DNA of 14,946 bases from Pseudogymnoascus destructans (taxonomy: Eukaryota; Ascomycota; Leotiomycetes; Thelebolales; Thelebolaceae), in the NCBI RefSeq assembly GCF_001641265.1, contig NW_020167590.1:1-14946 (forward strand), given 5' to 3'. The notes under the pieces were generated by a model, which was not told the DNA's origin, searched no databases, and worked only from the letters and a program-made list of their open reading frames with translations. Positions 7,856-14,946 of the stretch are shown one piece after another. Made by a program: the position numbers and the translations under genes. Every line of letters begins with the position of its first letter. Position 1 is the first letter of the stretch.

Positions 7856-9387
7856 TTATGTAATCCATGTATCTAATGTCCCCTGAACTAATGATGCCTG
7901 CTGAATACCCTCAATTGCTGATTCCAACCACTCAAGTGTCCGTAAATAATCAGAAGAAAGAGATTCTTGGCTTTCAGCAAATCCAATCAATATATGAAGA
8001 GCTTGTTTAGCATCAGCCATTGAGTACATAGGCTGTGGAAGCTGATCATCATCTTCTTCATCACTTTGAGTAGTCGGTAAACCTAAATGCTCTTGTAGCA
8101 CTTCTTGTAAAACCTCATCTTCTCCTACATTCTGCTCATCCTCTCCATTGTCATCTTCGTCAACAGGGTTAAGAAAATTTGCAACTGACATAACGTCTTG
8201 TATATTTCCTGCTTCCATAACCTTTTGATATAGCTCTGTAACTCCATGAGGCATAATTGGAGTAGGAAGTGAAATAGGTGAAGAGACAAGTGTTGATTTG
8301 CGAAAGCAATTGTAGATTGTAGTATTTGTAATTTCGTTATTCCAGCTTCGTAAGATCCAACGGATTGCAAGGTGTAGATTCATTGACGACAGAGGATCTA
8401 CATTTGAGTCGAAGGATTGAAGATATATTGTAGCCAATGTCACCGGTAGTAAGCTTTGCAATTCTGAATAATCCCTTGATCAAGAGGCTGGTAGCGACTT
8501 GTACTATTAGCAGGTAGCCAACATATTCGAATATTTGATGGAGGAGGACAAAGCTCAATTGCAGTATAATGGGCAGAGAAGTTGTCCATTGTAAGAAGAA
8601 CTTGTCGTGTTGTGCAATATGCTGATAAAAAGCTTGAAGCACTCTGTCATAATCGTTGTATTCATCCAAGCTTTCTTATTCCACCGCCATTGCCCCCATT
8701 GTATGAACTGATACAAATCGCAAAGCGCGTGGTGTTTTAGCTTTGCCAATGAACCAGACTGGAAATCGATCTGTGCCAGTTGCATTGACAAAAGACAAGA
8801 GAGATCCGATGTTTGTGATGAGAGGCCTCGAGAGAGCATCATCCTCCAATAAAGGCCACTCTCGTCCATGTTGTAGATATCCTCCTCTTGATATTCCCCT
8901 GCCACAGTTTGTAAGGCTCTCATTTCCTCTTCTGTAGAAGCTGGGATAGATAAGGCTTCTCCGTGTCGAACTTTTAATGATATCTTAAAGCGCTTCTTAA
9001 ATCCCTCAAGCCATCCAATGCTGAACTCTGGGACTGGCTTGCCAGAGTGCTGTGGAAACTGGCGCCAGATATCTTGCCTTTGTTTGCAGAAGCTCTCCAG
9101 TTGTAAATCCCCCTCTTGCTTCAATACGCTGCTGCCATGCAAACAGAACCTTCTCTAAGTCAGCCAGAAGCCTTCTTGAAGTCGCACGCCTTGTGTGTAT
9201 TATTCTCGTCGAGGTGGGAGAAGCGTAGACTTAAGGATTCAGAAACAGTTGACTGGCTAAGTTTGTGATTGTATTCGTGGAGGAACCATTCGATGCATTG
9301 CTTCTGTGTAGGCTTTGGGTGCTGTCGATGTGCCCAGCGACGAAGGGCGCGCCTTTGTTCTAATGTAATACTGTGCCTCTGGCTCAT
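7856..9387 (-). pseudogene. Pogo/Fot1-type transposase (CENP-B HTH + DDE_1), frameshifted
   Basis: The transposase binds the element ends and cuts and rejoins DNA through three acidic residues. From the ATG at 9385-9387 the N-terminus (MSQRHSITLEQRRALRRWAH... QKQCIEWFLHEY) looks like a CENP-B/psq-type helix-turn-helix. A second DNA-binding segment ends in SIGWLEGFKKRFKISLK near 9000. The DDE core is recognisable: Asp at 8864-8866 (YNMDESGLYW), Asp at 8584-8586 (LLTMDNFSAH) and Asp at 8479-8481 (QPLDQGIIQN), the last two with 34 residues between them. The tail is acidic and ends in DTWIT at 7856. The catalytic residues survive but the reading frame changes near 9170, between 8860 and 8590, and near 8420. 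A TGA at 8440-8442 follows AYYR where CGA (Arg) would be expected, a C-to-T type change. It is not functional as read. Confidence 0.85.
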
Positions 9388-9526
9388 GATCCTGAGAATA
9401 CGTCAGACTGGATATAACGATAATCGGATGGAACTGTAACGATTATCGTAGTATCGTAAGTTGTGTGGAAATAGAATTGGTTCCGAAAAATATATCGCTA
9501 TATCAAAAATATCCTTGTATCCAGGA

Positions 9527-9549
9527 TCGTTATAACAGGGGTTTGACTG
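9527..9549 (-). repeat. Right terminal inverted repeat of the pogo/Fot1-type element
   Basis: Exact inverted copy of 7768-7790, ending ...GGGGTTTGACTG and followed by TA (9550-9551). Further inside, between about 9410 and 9450, degenerate copies of the CGATTATCG/ATAACGATAA type recur. Confidence 0.95.
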
Positions 9550-9551
9550 TA

Positions 9552-9893
9552 CTACATTTTCTACGCGTGTACTCGGGTACAAGTACATGGTGCTTGGTAG
9601 ATTCCTACATTGGCCGTTGTGCACCGTGGGAAACACAAAAAGTTATTGGAAATGTTAATAATAGAGTTTAGAGTATATACCATCGGAATTAATATGTAAA
9701 CTTACAATTTTGCCCTGTATAATCGAAATTTACCAACTCCTCTGTCCAATCCGCTAGCGGCCACCGTACTAGCAGCTCTCCAAACCTGTCACTTTCGTGG
9801 GGTCGCCTATCTGGACAACTCATCCCACTCCCGCCACACCACAGCAGGAGCAAGTCATTCCTCCCTCGCGACCTCGATTCGCCGACATCCAAA
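9552..9893. other. Transposon flank and SRP21-like promoter
   Basis: The first part should be whatever flanked the pogo insertion, perhaps the 5' end of the element whose fragment lies at 7390-7755. I see no gene in it. The second part is the promoter and leader of the SRP21-like gene: it has a CCAAT box (9746-9750) followed directly by a palindrome CCGCTAGCGG (9751-9760), then a pyrimidine-rich leader to the ATG. A minus-strand open frame at 9689-9928 overlaps the real gene and is disregarded. Confidence 0.5.
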
Positions 9894-10397
9894 ATGCCGT
9901 ACCTCCCCACAGCCCAGGAGTGGCTCACTCAATCCGCTCTCCTCCTCCAGGCGCGTCCCACAACCGTACGTCCCTCCTCGCGATGCCTATAGCCGTCTCG
10001 CACAACCCCGCTGCTACCTCCCTTATGCAAGCCTCAAATTGACCACTTCACACAGTCCCGCATAACGACAAAATACACCGTCAAACCCTCCACGCGCCGC
10101 ACAACCGCTGAAACCGCCGCCCCTGCCCCCGTGGCTTTCCTGACACTCAAAACTTACGACCCGGCGTCAGGCACAACCCTCAAATACCGCACCGACAAAG
10201 CCGCAGAGGTTGGACGTCTCGTGCTCTCCCTATCCCGGCTTGGACGCGAGATGGCGGGCTTGCCGGAGCTGAAGGAGGAGGATATTAAGATGGAGGGGGC
10301 GGGGGATGCGGTTGCTGCAGCTGCGGCGCCAGTGCCTGAGAAGGCTGGGGCGCAGCCGGGTGGAGCGAAGAAGGGGAAGAAGAAGGGGAGGAAGTGA
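9894..10397 (+). CDS. SRP21: Signal recognition particle SRP9/SRP21-family subunit
   Basis: This is a small RNA-binding subunit of the signal recognition particle, which helps the particle pause translation and target secretory ribosomes to the ER. It has two exons: 9894-9965 (24 codons, MPYLPTAQEWLTQSALLLQA) and 10056-10397. Intron 9966-10055 (90 bases, GTACGT...CACAG) is in phase 0 and gives a protein of 137 residues. The start is supported by an AAA-ATG context and the family-like N-terminus. The SRP9/21 domain covers about residues 5-90: ITTKYTVKP (27-35), a proline/alanine-rich insert (36-50), then FLTLKTYDPASGTTLKYRTD (52-71) and an AAEVGRLVLSLSRLGREMAG helix. The C-terminus is alanine-rich and ends in a basic KKGKKKGRK tail, common in fungal members and probably RNA-contacting. 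No defect is visible. The family assignment rests on the combined motifs; homology to yeast Srp21 is inferred. Confidence 0.88.
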
Positions 10398-10412
10398 GGG
10401 GTGGAGCTGGAT

Positions 10413-10434
10413 GGGGTGGGAGATGGTGGGTGGG
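10413..10434 (+). other. Potential G-quadruplex in the SRP21-like 3' UTR
   Basis: Four G runs (10413-10416, 10418-10420, 10428-10430, 10432-10434) are separated by loops of 1, 7 and 1 bases. It begins 16 bases after the stop codon and is on the sense strand, so it would be present in the mRNA. It could affect 3'-end formation or stability, which is inference only. Confidence 0.45.
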
Positions 10435-10887
10435 AGGCATTATAGGCGTCTTGGGCATACTGTTAAGCGATGTTTGAAAAGTTGGGCTGTGGAAGATGGT
10501 AGCCATGGTGGATTATAATATGGCAGGCGTGGGATGGGATTGGAGTTCATCATGGGTCAGATACCTGAAGCTAGATATCTAAAGGCCTAGATCTCTCAAC
10601 GTGCTTCATGAGATGTGCCCTCAAAGGATACGAAAATCCGATCACTATCCAAACGCTCTATGTGCGACAGGCTGCAGCCGCAAACGAGGGCCATGGCATC
10701 GAAGCCTTTAACCAAGAATCCCGCAATTGGTTTAACGAGCTCGAGAAATCCTATCACAATAGGGAAATTGAATATCAGAATGCAACTAGCGATTCAATTA
10801 GGTCGAAGCATGCAAGCAATTAGAATCACGGATTTCGAACCACCTCGGCTGTCGGGAATGATGCCCACTCTCAGGATCACTACTGTT

Positions 10888-10993
10888 ACCGCCACTCCTT
10901 TGTCGCCGTCGTAATGACTTCCTGTCACCCCACTTCCTTTCTCACCACCGCTGCCAATACCACCATCACCACCACTCCCCTGTCACCGTCATA
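10888..10993 (+). repeat. Degenerate direct repeat (26-bp units, 80 bp apart)
   Basis: Units at 10888-10913 and 10968-10993 share 21 of 26 positions (ACCRCCACTCC..TGTCRCCGTC). All five differences are transitions. The DNA between them is CACC-rich low-complexity sequence. It may be an old tandem duplication or a decayed minisatellite; no function is evident. Confidence 0.6.
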
Positions 10994-11027
10994 CAATACG
11001 CACGAGCACGTAGGTGGAATCTTGGTC

Positions 11028-11195
11028 CTAACAGTCCGTAGACGCTAGGTAAGCTAAAGACAGCCAGCAACCAGCACCCACCCCATTGGCACCTTCTGCA
11101 TTGGTAGCCTTTGTCGCCATATGCTGGACGTAACTGTGTTCATCATCTTCTGTTGCATACTCGGTGCTATTGCACGGATGTGATGTCTGTGGCAT
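11028..11195 (-). CDS. Doubtful 55-codon ORF, hypothetical
   Basis: The ATG at 11193-11195 has a good fungal start context (CAACAAACATG) and follows a long pyrimidine-rich leader, as real genes here do. The peptide begins MPQTSHPCNSTEYATEDDEH, has an Ala/Gly-rich middle and ends at a TAG at 11028-11030. I recognise no domain, signal peptide or membrane segment. A longer in-frame start exists at 11303, but its extra N-terminus looks like translated leader. It could equally be chance open frame or one exon of a gene I cannot resolve. Confidence 0.2.
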   Translation of the reverse strand: MPQTSHPCNSTEYATEDDEHSYVQHMATKATNAEGANGVGAGCWLSLAYLASTDC

Positions 11196-12111
11196 GTTTG
11201 TTGACGAGGGTTTGTAGTAGAAGTGGGAAAGGGTGGACGTGAGAAGATGGAGATGGCCATAGAGATTGAGAGACGGAAATCGAGGGAGAGTAACTAGAAT
11301 CAATGCTCCCGCTAAATTCGAGAAGGACCCGCTTATATCAGCATGTGTAGTCGCTGATAGTATAGGACCAGGGAAGACTATACAGACCGTTAGCTATTAG
11401 GAAGTTGAAAGTTAACACCATGCTCACAATATGACAACATAATAAAGACGTTCATACAGAGACTATATCGACGCAGGATGCTTGTAGAGAAGTCTCCTGC
11501 AAAGACTCTCTTACTCATTGCCCTAGGTAAGGTTCTCTCTCAGTGGATTGCTGATATGGAGTAGCTAAGTGAAGATTTCATCCACATCATGTACTATGGT
11601 CCGAAAAACTCGAGTATCCTCGTGAATACTAGGATTGAAGTATCAATCAAAGCTAACTGGAATATGTTACAGAGAACATCTGACTGACCCCTTCGACCTC
11701 GATACCATTATAGCAAATATATGACTATTCATACCACGGCCAAGCAATTTATATGAGAAGCAACCACGAAAGTAGTTTTGATATAACTTCTTCAACTACT
11801 TAATCCTATCTTATTGTTTCATACCACATTTCGTGGCATTGCCGTACCCCTTTCCAATCCTATCCACATGTTACAAACAACTCCCAAAACTCCATATTGA
11901 GAAGAGTGATCTCCCGATGATTAACGGCCGAGCCCGCTAGCATTCTATGCCAGGTATATGAAAGAAAAAATGTGTGCAAGACACCCACCACCACAACAGA
12001 GCTACCCATGCCAAGTTGTACAACCTTTCAGGTTAATTTAAAGCAAAGCAACGCCGATGGAACCATTCGCATAAATACATAATAAAAGACGAACCAAAGA
12101 ATGTGGAGCAT

Positions 12112-13492
12112 CTAGAAGTCTTCATCGAAGTTGAAGTCTCCACCATTCTCTGCTTTCGACTCGATCTGTGCAGCGGTATCCTCGTGCTTCTTGGTGGTCG
12201 ATGCCATGACACCAGTCTTTTGGTAGTCGGCGACACGCTTCTCAAAGAAGTTGGTCTTTCCTGCCAGGGAGATGTTCTCCATGAAGTCGAATGGGTTGGT
12301 CGCCTTGTAGTACTTCTCGTTACCGAGGGAGAGTAGCAGCCTGTCGGCGACGAACTCAATGTATTGCTTCATCAAGTTGGCGTTCATGCCGAGCAGCGCA
12401 CAGGGAAGTGCCTCAGTCAAGAACTCTTGCTCGATGGAGACAGCCTCGGTAATGACGTCTTGGACGGCCTGCTTGCTTGGGCGGTGTCTAAGGTGGGAGA
12501 AGAGGAGGCAGGCGAAGTCAGTGTGGAGACCCTCGTCACGGGAGATGAGCTCGTTCGAGAAGGTCAGGCCGGCCATGAGGCCACGCTTCTTGAGCCAGAA
12601 AATGGAGGCGAAGGAGCCGGAGAAGAAGATACCCTCAACGGGGCGAAGGCAACGAGGCGCTGAGCGAAGGTGGAATCCTTGTCTTGGATCCACCTAACTG
12701 CCCAGTCGGCCTTCTTCTTAATGCAAGGAATGGTCTCGATGGCATTGAAGAGGTATGTGCGTTGAGCTTGTTCCTTGATGTATGTGTCGATGAGGAGGGA
12801 GTATGTCTCGGCGTGAATGTTCTCTATCATGATTTGGAAACCGTAGAAGCAGCGGGCTTCTGGGATTTGGACCTCGCTGCTGAAGCGCTCGAGGAGATTC
12901 TCGTTGACAATTCCGTCTGACGCGGCGAAGAAAGCGAGAACGTGGGAAATGAAGTAACGCTCATCGTCATTGAGGCGGTTGTTCCAGTCGTGAAGGTCCT
13001 TGGAGAGATCAATCTCCTCTGCCGTCCAGAAAGACGCTTCTGCCTTCTTGTACATCTGCCAGATCTATTGTAAATTGTCAGTATAAAATCCACTTTACGC
13101 GTTACGCGTCCGTGCTGACGCGCGATGACGCGACGTGGTCACATACCTCGTGGTACTTGATTGGGAACAGGACGAATCTGTTCGGGTTTGACTGAAGCAG
13201 TGGCTCGTCGGCTTCCTCTGGTTTAAGTGTAGGTGCGATCAAGCTCAAATCGGGCTCTGCCACGATTGGCTTCTTGGTCTCGACGACGGCATCGACGGGT
13301 GCTTGGGTGTCGAATGGGAGGTTCTCCTTTCCAACAGCAGCGAAGTCAAGCTTCTTAGCTGGAGAGTCGTTCATCTTCAAGTTCTCGAGGGAAGACGCTG
13401 TCTGTATCATTCATTAGGAGCTATTCCCACGACGACAGCGACGGTGGCAAGAGATTACATACCTTCTTCGACGGCGTGATTTGGGTTGCCAT
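12112..13492 (-). CDS. RNR2: Ribonucleotide reductase small subunit (R2), one-base frameshift
   Basis: R2 carries the di-iron centre and tyrosyl radical that let ribonucleotide reductase make deoxyribonucleotides for DNA synthesis. The exons are 13463-13492 (MATQITPSKK), 13147-13401 and 12112-13064; the introns 13402-13462 (61 bases) and 13065-13146 (82 bases) are both in phase 0. Numbered from this start, the metal ligands are D145, E176, H179, E239, E273 and H276 and the radical tyrosine is Y183, the same numbers as I recall for yeast Rnr2. The C-terminus ends FNFDEDF, the peptide that binds the large subunit. The third exon is one base short near 12640-12644: upstream reads QRLVAFA, downstream VEGIFFSGSF in the next frame, where family members read straight through. 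One base restored gives 412 residues, the normal length. Since the gene is normally essential and everything else is intact, I favour sequence error, but a true frameshift is possible. MluI-box-like motifs in the promoter and intron 2 suggest S-phase control. Confidence 0.93.
13097..13134. promoter_or_regulatory. Cluster of MluI-cell-cycle-box-like sites in RNR2 intron 2
   Basis: Two perfect ACGCGT hexamers (13097-13102 and 13104-13109) are followed by GACGCGC (13117-13123) and GACGCGA (13127-13133), four CGCG cores in 38 bases. ACGCGT is the binding site of the fungal G1/S factor MBF, a known regulator of RNR genes in yeasts. Placement inside intron 2, near the 5' end of the gene, could provide an intronic enhancer. 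The role is inferred from motif and gene identity only. Confidence 0.5.
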
Positions 13493-13689
13493 TGTATTGT
13501 TGTCTGAGGATAGTGAGATCAATTCAGTTAATGTAGATGTTCTGGTAGTTTTGGCACAGAGTGAGAGAGAGTAAAGAGGAATTGGCTGTGTTGATGGTGA
13601 CGTGAAGAATAAGGTGGTGGAGGGGAAGAGTGCGTCCTTTGTAGTCCCCGTCTGCACCCTAGTTTGTTTCTTGGAAGCGCGTTCTTCCT

Positions 13690-13711
13690 CACGTGACGCG
13701 ACTTTACGCGT
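13690..13711. promoter_or_regulatory. RNR2 promoter sites: CACGTGA E-box, GACGCGA and ACGCGT
   Basis: About 200-220 bp upstream of the RNR2 start codon lie CACGTGAC (13690-13697), GACGCGA (13695-13701) and a perfect MluI box ACGCGT (13706-13711). The MluI box fits cell-cycle (MBF-type) control of a ribonucleotide reductase gene. CACGTG is a basic helix-loop-helix-type site of unknown relevance here. A pyrimidine-rich leader runs from about 13600 to the ATG. Confidence 0.55.
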
Positions 13712-14315
13712 TTTGCACTCTAAAGGGAAGAGGCTGGGATTCGCACTGACACTTTTACAACACAGCCTAACAGCAGTAAGACATCAAAACCCCACCTGTA
13801 CACCTCCAGATCCGTATTTCCGGCCTCTGTTGGATCGAGCTGAAAGAATTTCCTGAAACTGCCCCATGTTGTCGCATTTGTGTGGACAGAGACCCCTCAC
13901 GCTAGATGATCTGATAAGATTAACCCTGGCAACGCGCAGGCAACGCGCAGGCAGCTGTCCAAGGAAACAGTCACCCATATCCACAGATGGATCTTTTATC
14001 CACAGCCATGCACGCGCGTTTGTGCCGGCTTAAGTCATAACACGTCTTAGTAAACTTAGTAAAGCTCAGCAATCAGCTTGGCAATGGAGCTTCGTGACTC
14101 ATTTACGTACGGGGCTTTTGGATGCCTAGCCAACGAGTTCGTTTATAAACATGGGAGCATATATTTCACCCATTACCGTGTTAAGATTGAAGCGGGGTCA
14201 AAGTCAATGCTGACATTTAATGCTGTTCTATTCAATTGTATAATTTTTACCGTGGTATCTAGCTCCGAGTCTTTACAAAAGTTATAAATTAATTAAAGCA
14301 CCTCATTACAAACAC
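13712..14315. other. Intergenic region between DUF4112 and RNR2
   Basis: It is the 3' flank of DUF4112 and the distal promoter of RNR2, both on the minus strand. It holds a short GC-rich tandem repeat (13928-13949) and another CGCG-containing word (GCACGCGCGTTT near 14010). The plus-strand open frame at 14078-14287 has no recognisable features and lies in AT-rich DNA. I see no RNA gene. Confidence 0.5.
13928..13949 (+). repeat. 11-bp tandem duplication GGCAACGCGCA x2
   Basis: Two exact adjacent copies (13928-13938, 13939-13949), each with a CGCG core. It lies about 440 bp upstream of the RNR2 start. It may be another weak MBF/E2F-like site or simply slippage. Confidence 0.8.
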
Positions 14316-14946
14316 CTACCGAGTTCGAACTGGTTTCTGACGCGTGCTTGGTTCTCTGGCAGGACGGGACGGCAAGTTGGAGAGTGGCGTATCGCCATGC
14401 CGTTGTTCGGCGCCGCTCTCGACGTCCGGCTGCTTGCTTTTCTTTCCAAAGCCGAACCACCCGCCGCTACTCTGGGTTGTTGTTGAGGCCGTATTAGTTG
14501 TGCCCGAAGGTTTTTGACGCTGAGTTCCCGATGGAGCTGTTTGAGGCATCGGAGGCTGTTGTGATGGTTCGTTTGCAGTATACACTGGAGGTGGACCGCT
14601 GGCCACCAGGCGGTCGAATTCGTCCGGATCGCTAGGGTCGACGGTGGGCAACGCGGCGCCCTGGGATTTGAGCCTGGCCTGTCCCTTAGCACGAAGATGT
14701 TTCTCCAGTACAGCAGCGTTTTTGGTGTTGGCGCGGGAAAACAGCTGTCGCTTCTATTAGCGATGGAATGGAACAAAGGCTTGCTAAAACTTACCATCTG
14801 CCAAATCGCCGAGAACAGGCACAAGACCGATAAAGAAGTCAATGACGATGTTAAACACCATCTGCGACTGAACAGCAGCAGGGAGGCCACCCTCAACCTG
14901 CTGGCATGTCCGATATACCATCATTGCCATGAATGCATCCAGCGCA
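14316..14946 (-). CDS. DUF4112 family protein, 3' part, one-base frameshift
   Basis: This is a small membrane-associated protein of unknown function, widespread in fungi and bacteria; its 5' end lies beyond the right edge of the window. The visible exon (14795-14946) encodes ALDAFMAMMVYRTCQQVEGG, then a hydrophobic segment VFNIVIDFFIGLVPVLGDLAD typical of the family. The intron is 14745-14794 (50 bases, GTAAGT...CAG, with CTAAT before the acceptor). The last exon should continue A-V/L-F-RANTKNAAVLEKHL, but one extra base in the TTTTCCCGCG stretch (about 14733-14741) shifts the frame between the VF and RAN codons. The remainder reads cleanly to TAG at 14316-14318: a charged linker (AKGQARLKSQ), a proline/serine/threonine-rich disordered tail and SSGGWFGFGKKSKQ. 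Sequence error or recent inactivation are both possible, and I see no alternative splice site that repairs the frame. Confidence 0.8.

Larger units (their letters stand above)
7768..9549 (-). mobile_element. Pogo/Fot1-type DNA transposon, full ends, broken transposase
   Basis: This 1782-bp cut-and-paste element has perfect 23-bp terminal inverted repeats (7768-7790 and 9527-9549, starting CAGTCAAACCCCTG) and lies between TA dinucleotides (7766-7767 and 9550-9551), the target duplication of the Tc1/mariner/pogo superfamily. Length, TA target and transposase motifs all fit the fungal Fot1/pogo group. The transposase is on the minus strand and is frameshifted, so the copy cannot mobilise itself. 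Its intact ends could still be used by a transposase supplied in trans. The right end is about 345 bp from the SRP21-like start codon. Confidence 0.93.
10398..12111. other. 1.7-kb intergenic region, mostly without recognisable content
   Basis: It lies between the 3' end of the SRP21-like gene and the 3' end of RNR2, so the two genes converge on it. The first 100 bases are G-rich 3'-UTR sequence and the last 100 are RNR2 3'-UTR. In between are a degenerate direct repeat (10888-10993) and a doubtful small ORF (11028-11195). From 11300 to 12000 I see no gene, RNA or element. Overlapping plus-strand frames at 10608-10914 have no protein-like character. Confidence 0.6.

Noticed and set aside
9689..9928. 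Minus-strand ORF of 79 codons
   Set aside because: It overlaps the SRP21-like promoter and first exon on the other strand and shows no protein-like features.
9797..10042. Plus-strand ORF of 81 codons starting upstream of the SRP21-like start
   Set aside because: It reads through the intron in a different frame from the SRP domain. The spliced model from 9894 gives the family-like N-terminus and a phase-0 junction.
10825..10850. tRNA-like TTCGAA words (also near 14325)
   Set aside because: No acceptor stem, anticodon arm or intron structure can be built around them; the one near 14325 is inside the DUF4112 coding sequence.
10608..10914. Two overlapping plus-strand ORFs (71 and 99 codons)
   Set aside because: Two unrelated frames are open over the same stretch, with no motif in either; most likely chance.
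14078..14287. 69-codon plus-strand ORF
   Set aside because: AT-rich intergenic DNA between two minus-strand genes; no domain, no clear start context, no homologue recognised.
14306..14896. 196-codon minus-strand ORF
   Set aside because: It is out of frame with the recognisable DUF4112 segments for most of its length and reads through the intron with GTAAGT and CTAAT signals.

Overview
The window looks like nuclear DNA of a filamentous ascomycete (Pezizomycotina). The evidence is short introns with GTRNGT donors and CTRAY-type branch sites, a class I ribonucleotide reductase small subunit, a fungal SRP9/SRP21-type protein, a DUF4112 protein, and two typical fungal transposon types (a chromodomain Ty3/gypsy element and a pogo/Fot1-type DNA element). 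I cannot place it below that rank.

The left two thirds (1-9551) is a nest of decayed mobile DNA. At 539-1082 (+) lies the remnant of a small spliced gene encoding a zinc-cluster-like Cys motif followed by a charged helical stretch. It runs tail to tail with a broken Ty3/gypsy chromovirus on the minus strand (gag 6807-5561, then protease, RT, RNase H, integrase and chromodomain down to 1306). The chromovirus carries many frameshifts and stops and has lost most of its RT core. A younger solo LTR (4677-5151), flanked by a perfect 5-bp target duplication, sits inside its pol gene and contains an 86-bp tandem duplication. To the right is a fragment resembling the N-terminus of another DNA transposase (about 7390-7755, minus). 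Immediately upstream of that fragment sits a structurally complete but coding-dead pogo/Fot1-type element (7768-9549) with perfect 23-bp terminal inverted repeats and a TA target duplication.

The right third (9894-14946) holds host genes. A signal recognition particle SRP9/SRP21-family subunit (+, two exons) is followed by about 1.7 kb of mostly empty intergenic DNA with one doubtful 55-codon ORF. Then come RNR2 (minus, three exons) and the 3' part of a DUF4112 gene (minus, running off the right edge). RNR2 has all the expected iron-ligand and radical residues, but its third exon is one base short within a highly conserved stretch. DUF4112 has one extra base just after an intron. Both defects lie at short homopolymers, so sequence error is as likely as real inactivation.

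The most interesting points are the zinc-cluster-like gene beside the chromovirus, MluI-box-like (ACGCGT) motifs in both the RNR2 promoter and its second intron, the nested insertions with readable target duplications, and the single-base defects in two otherwise conserved host genes.
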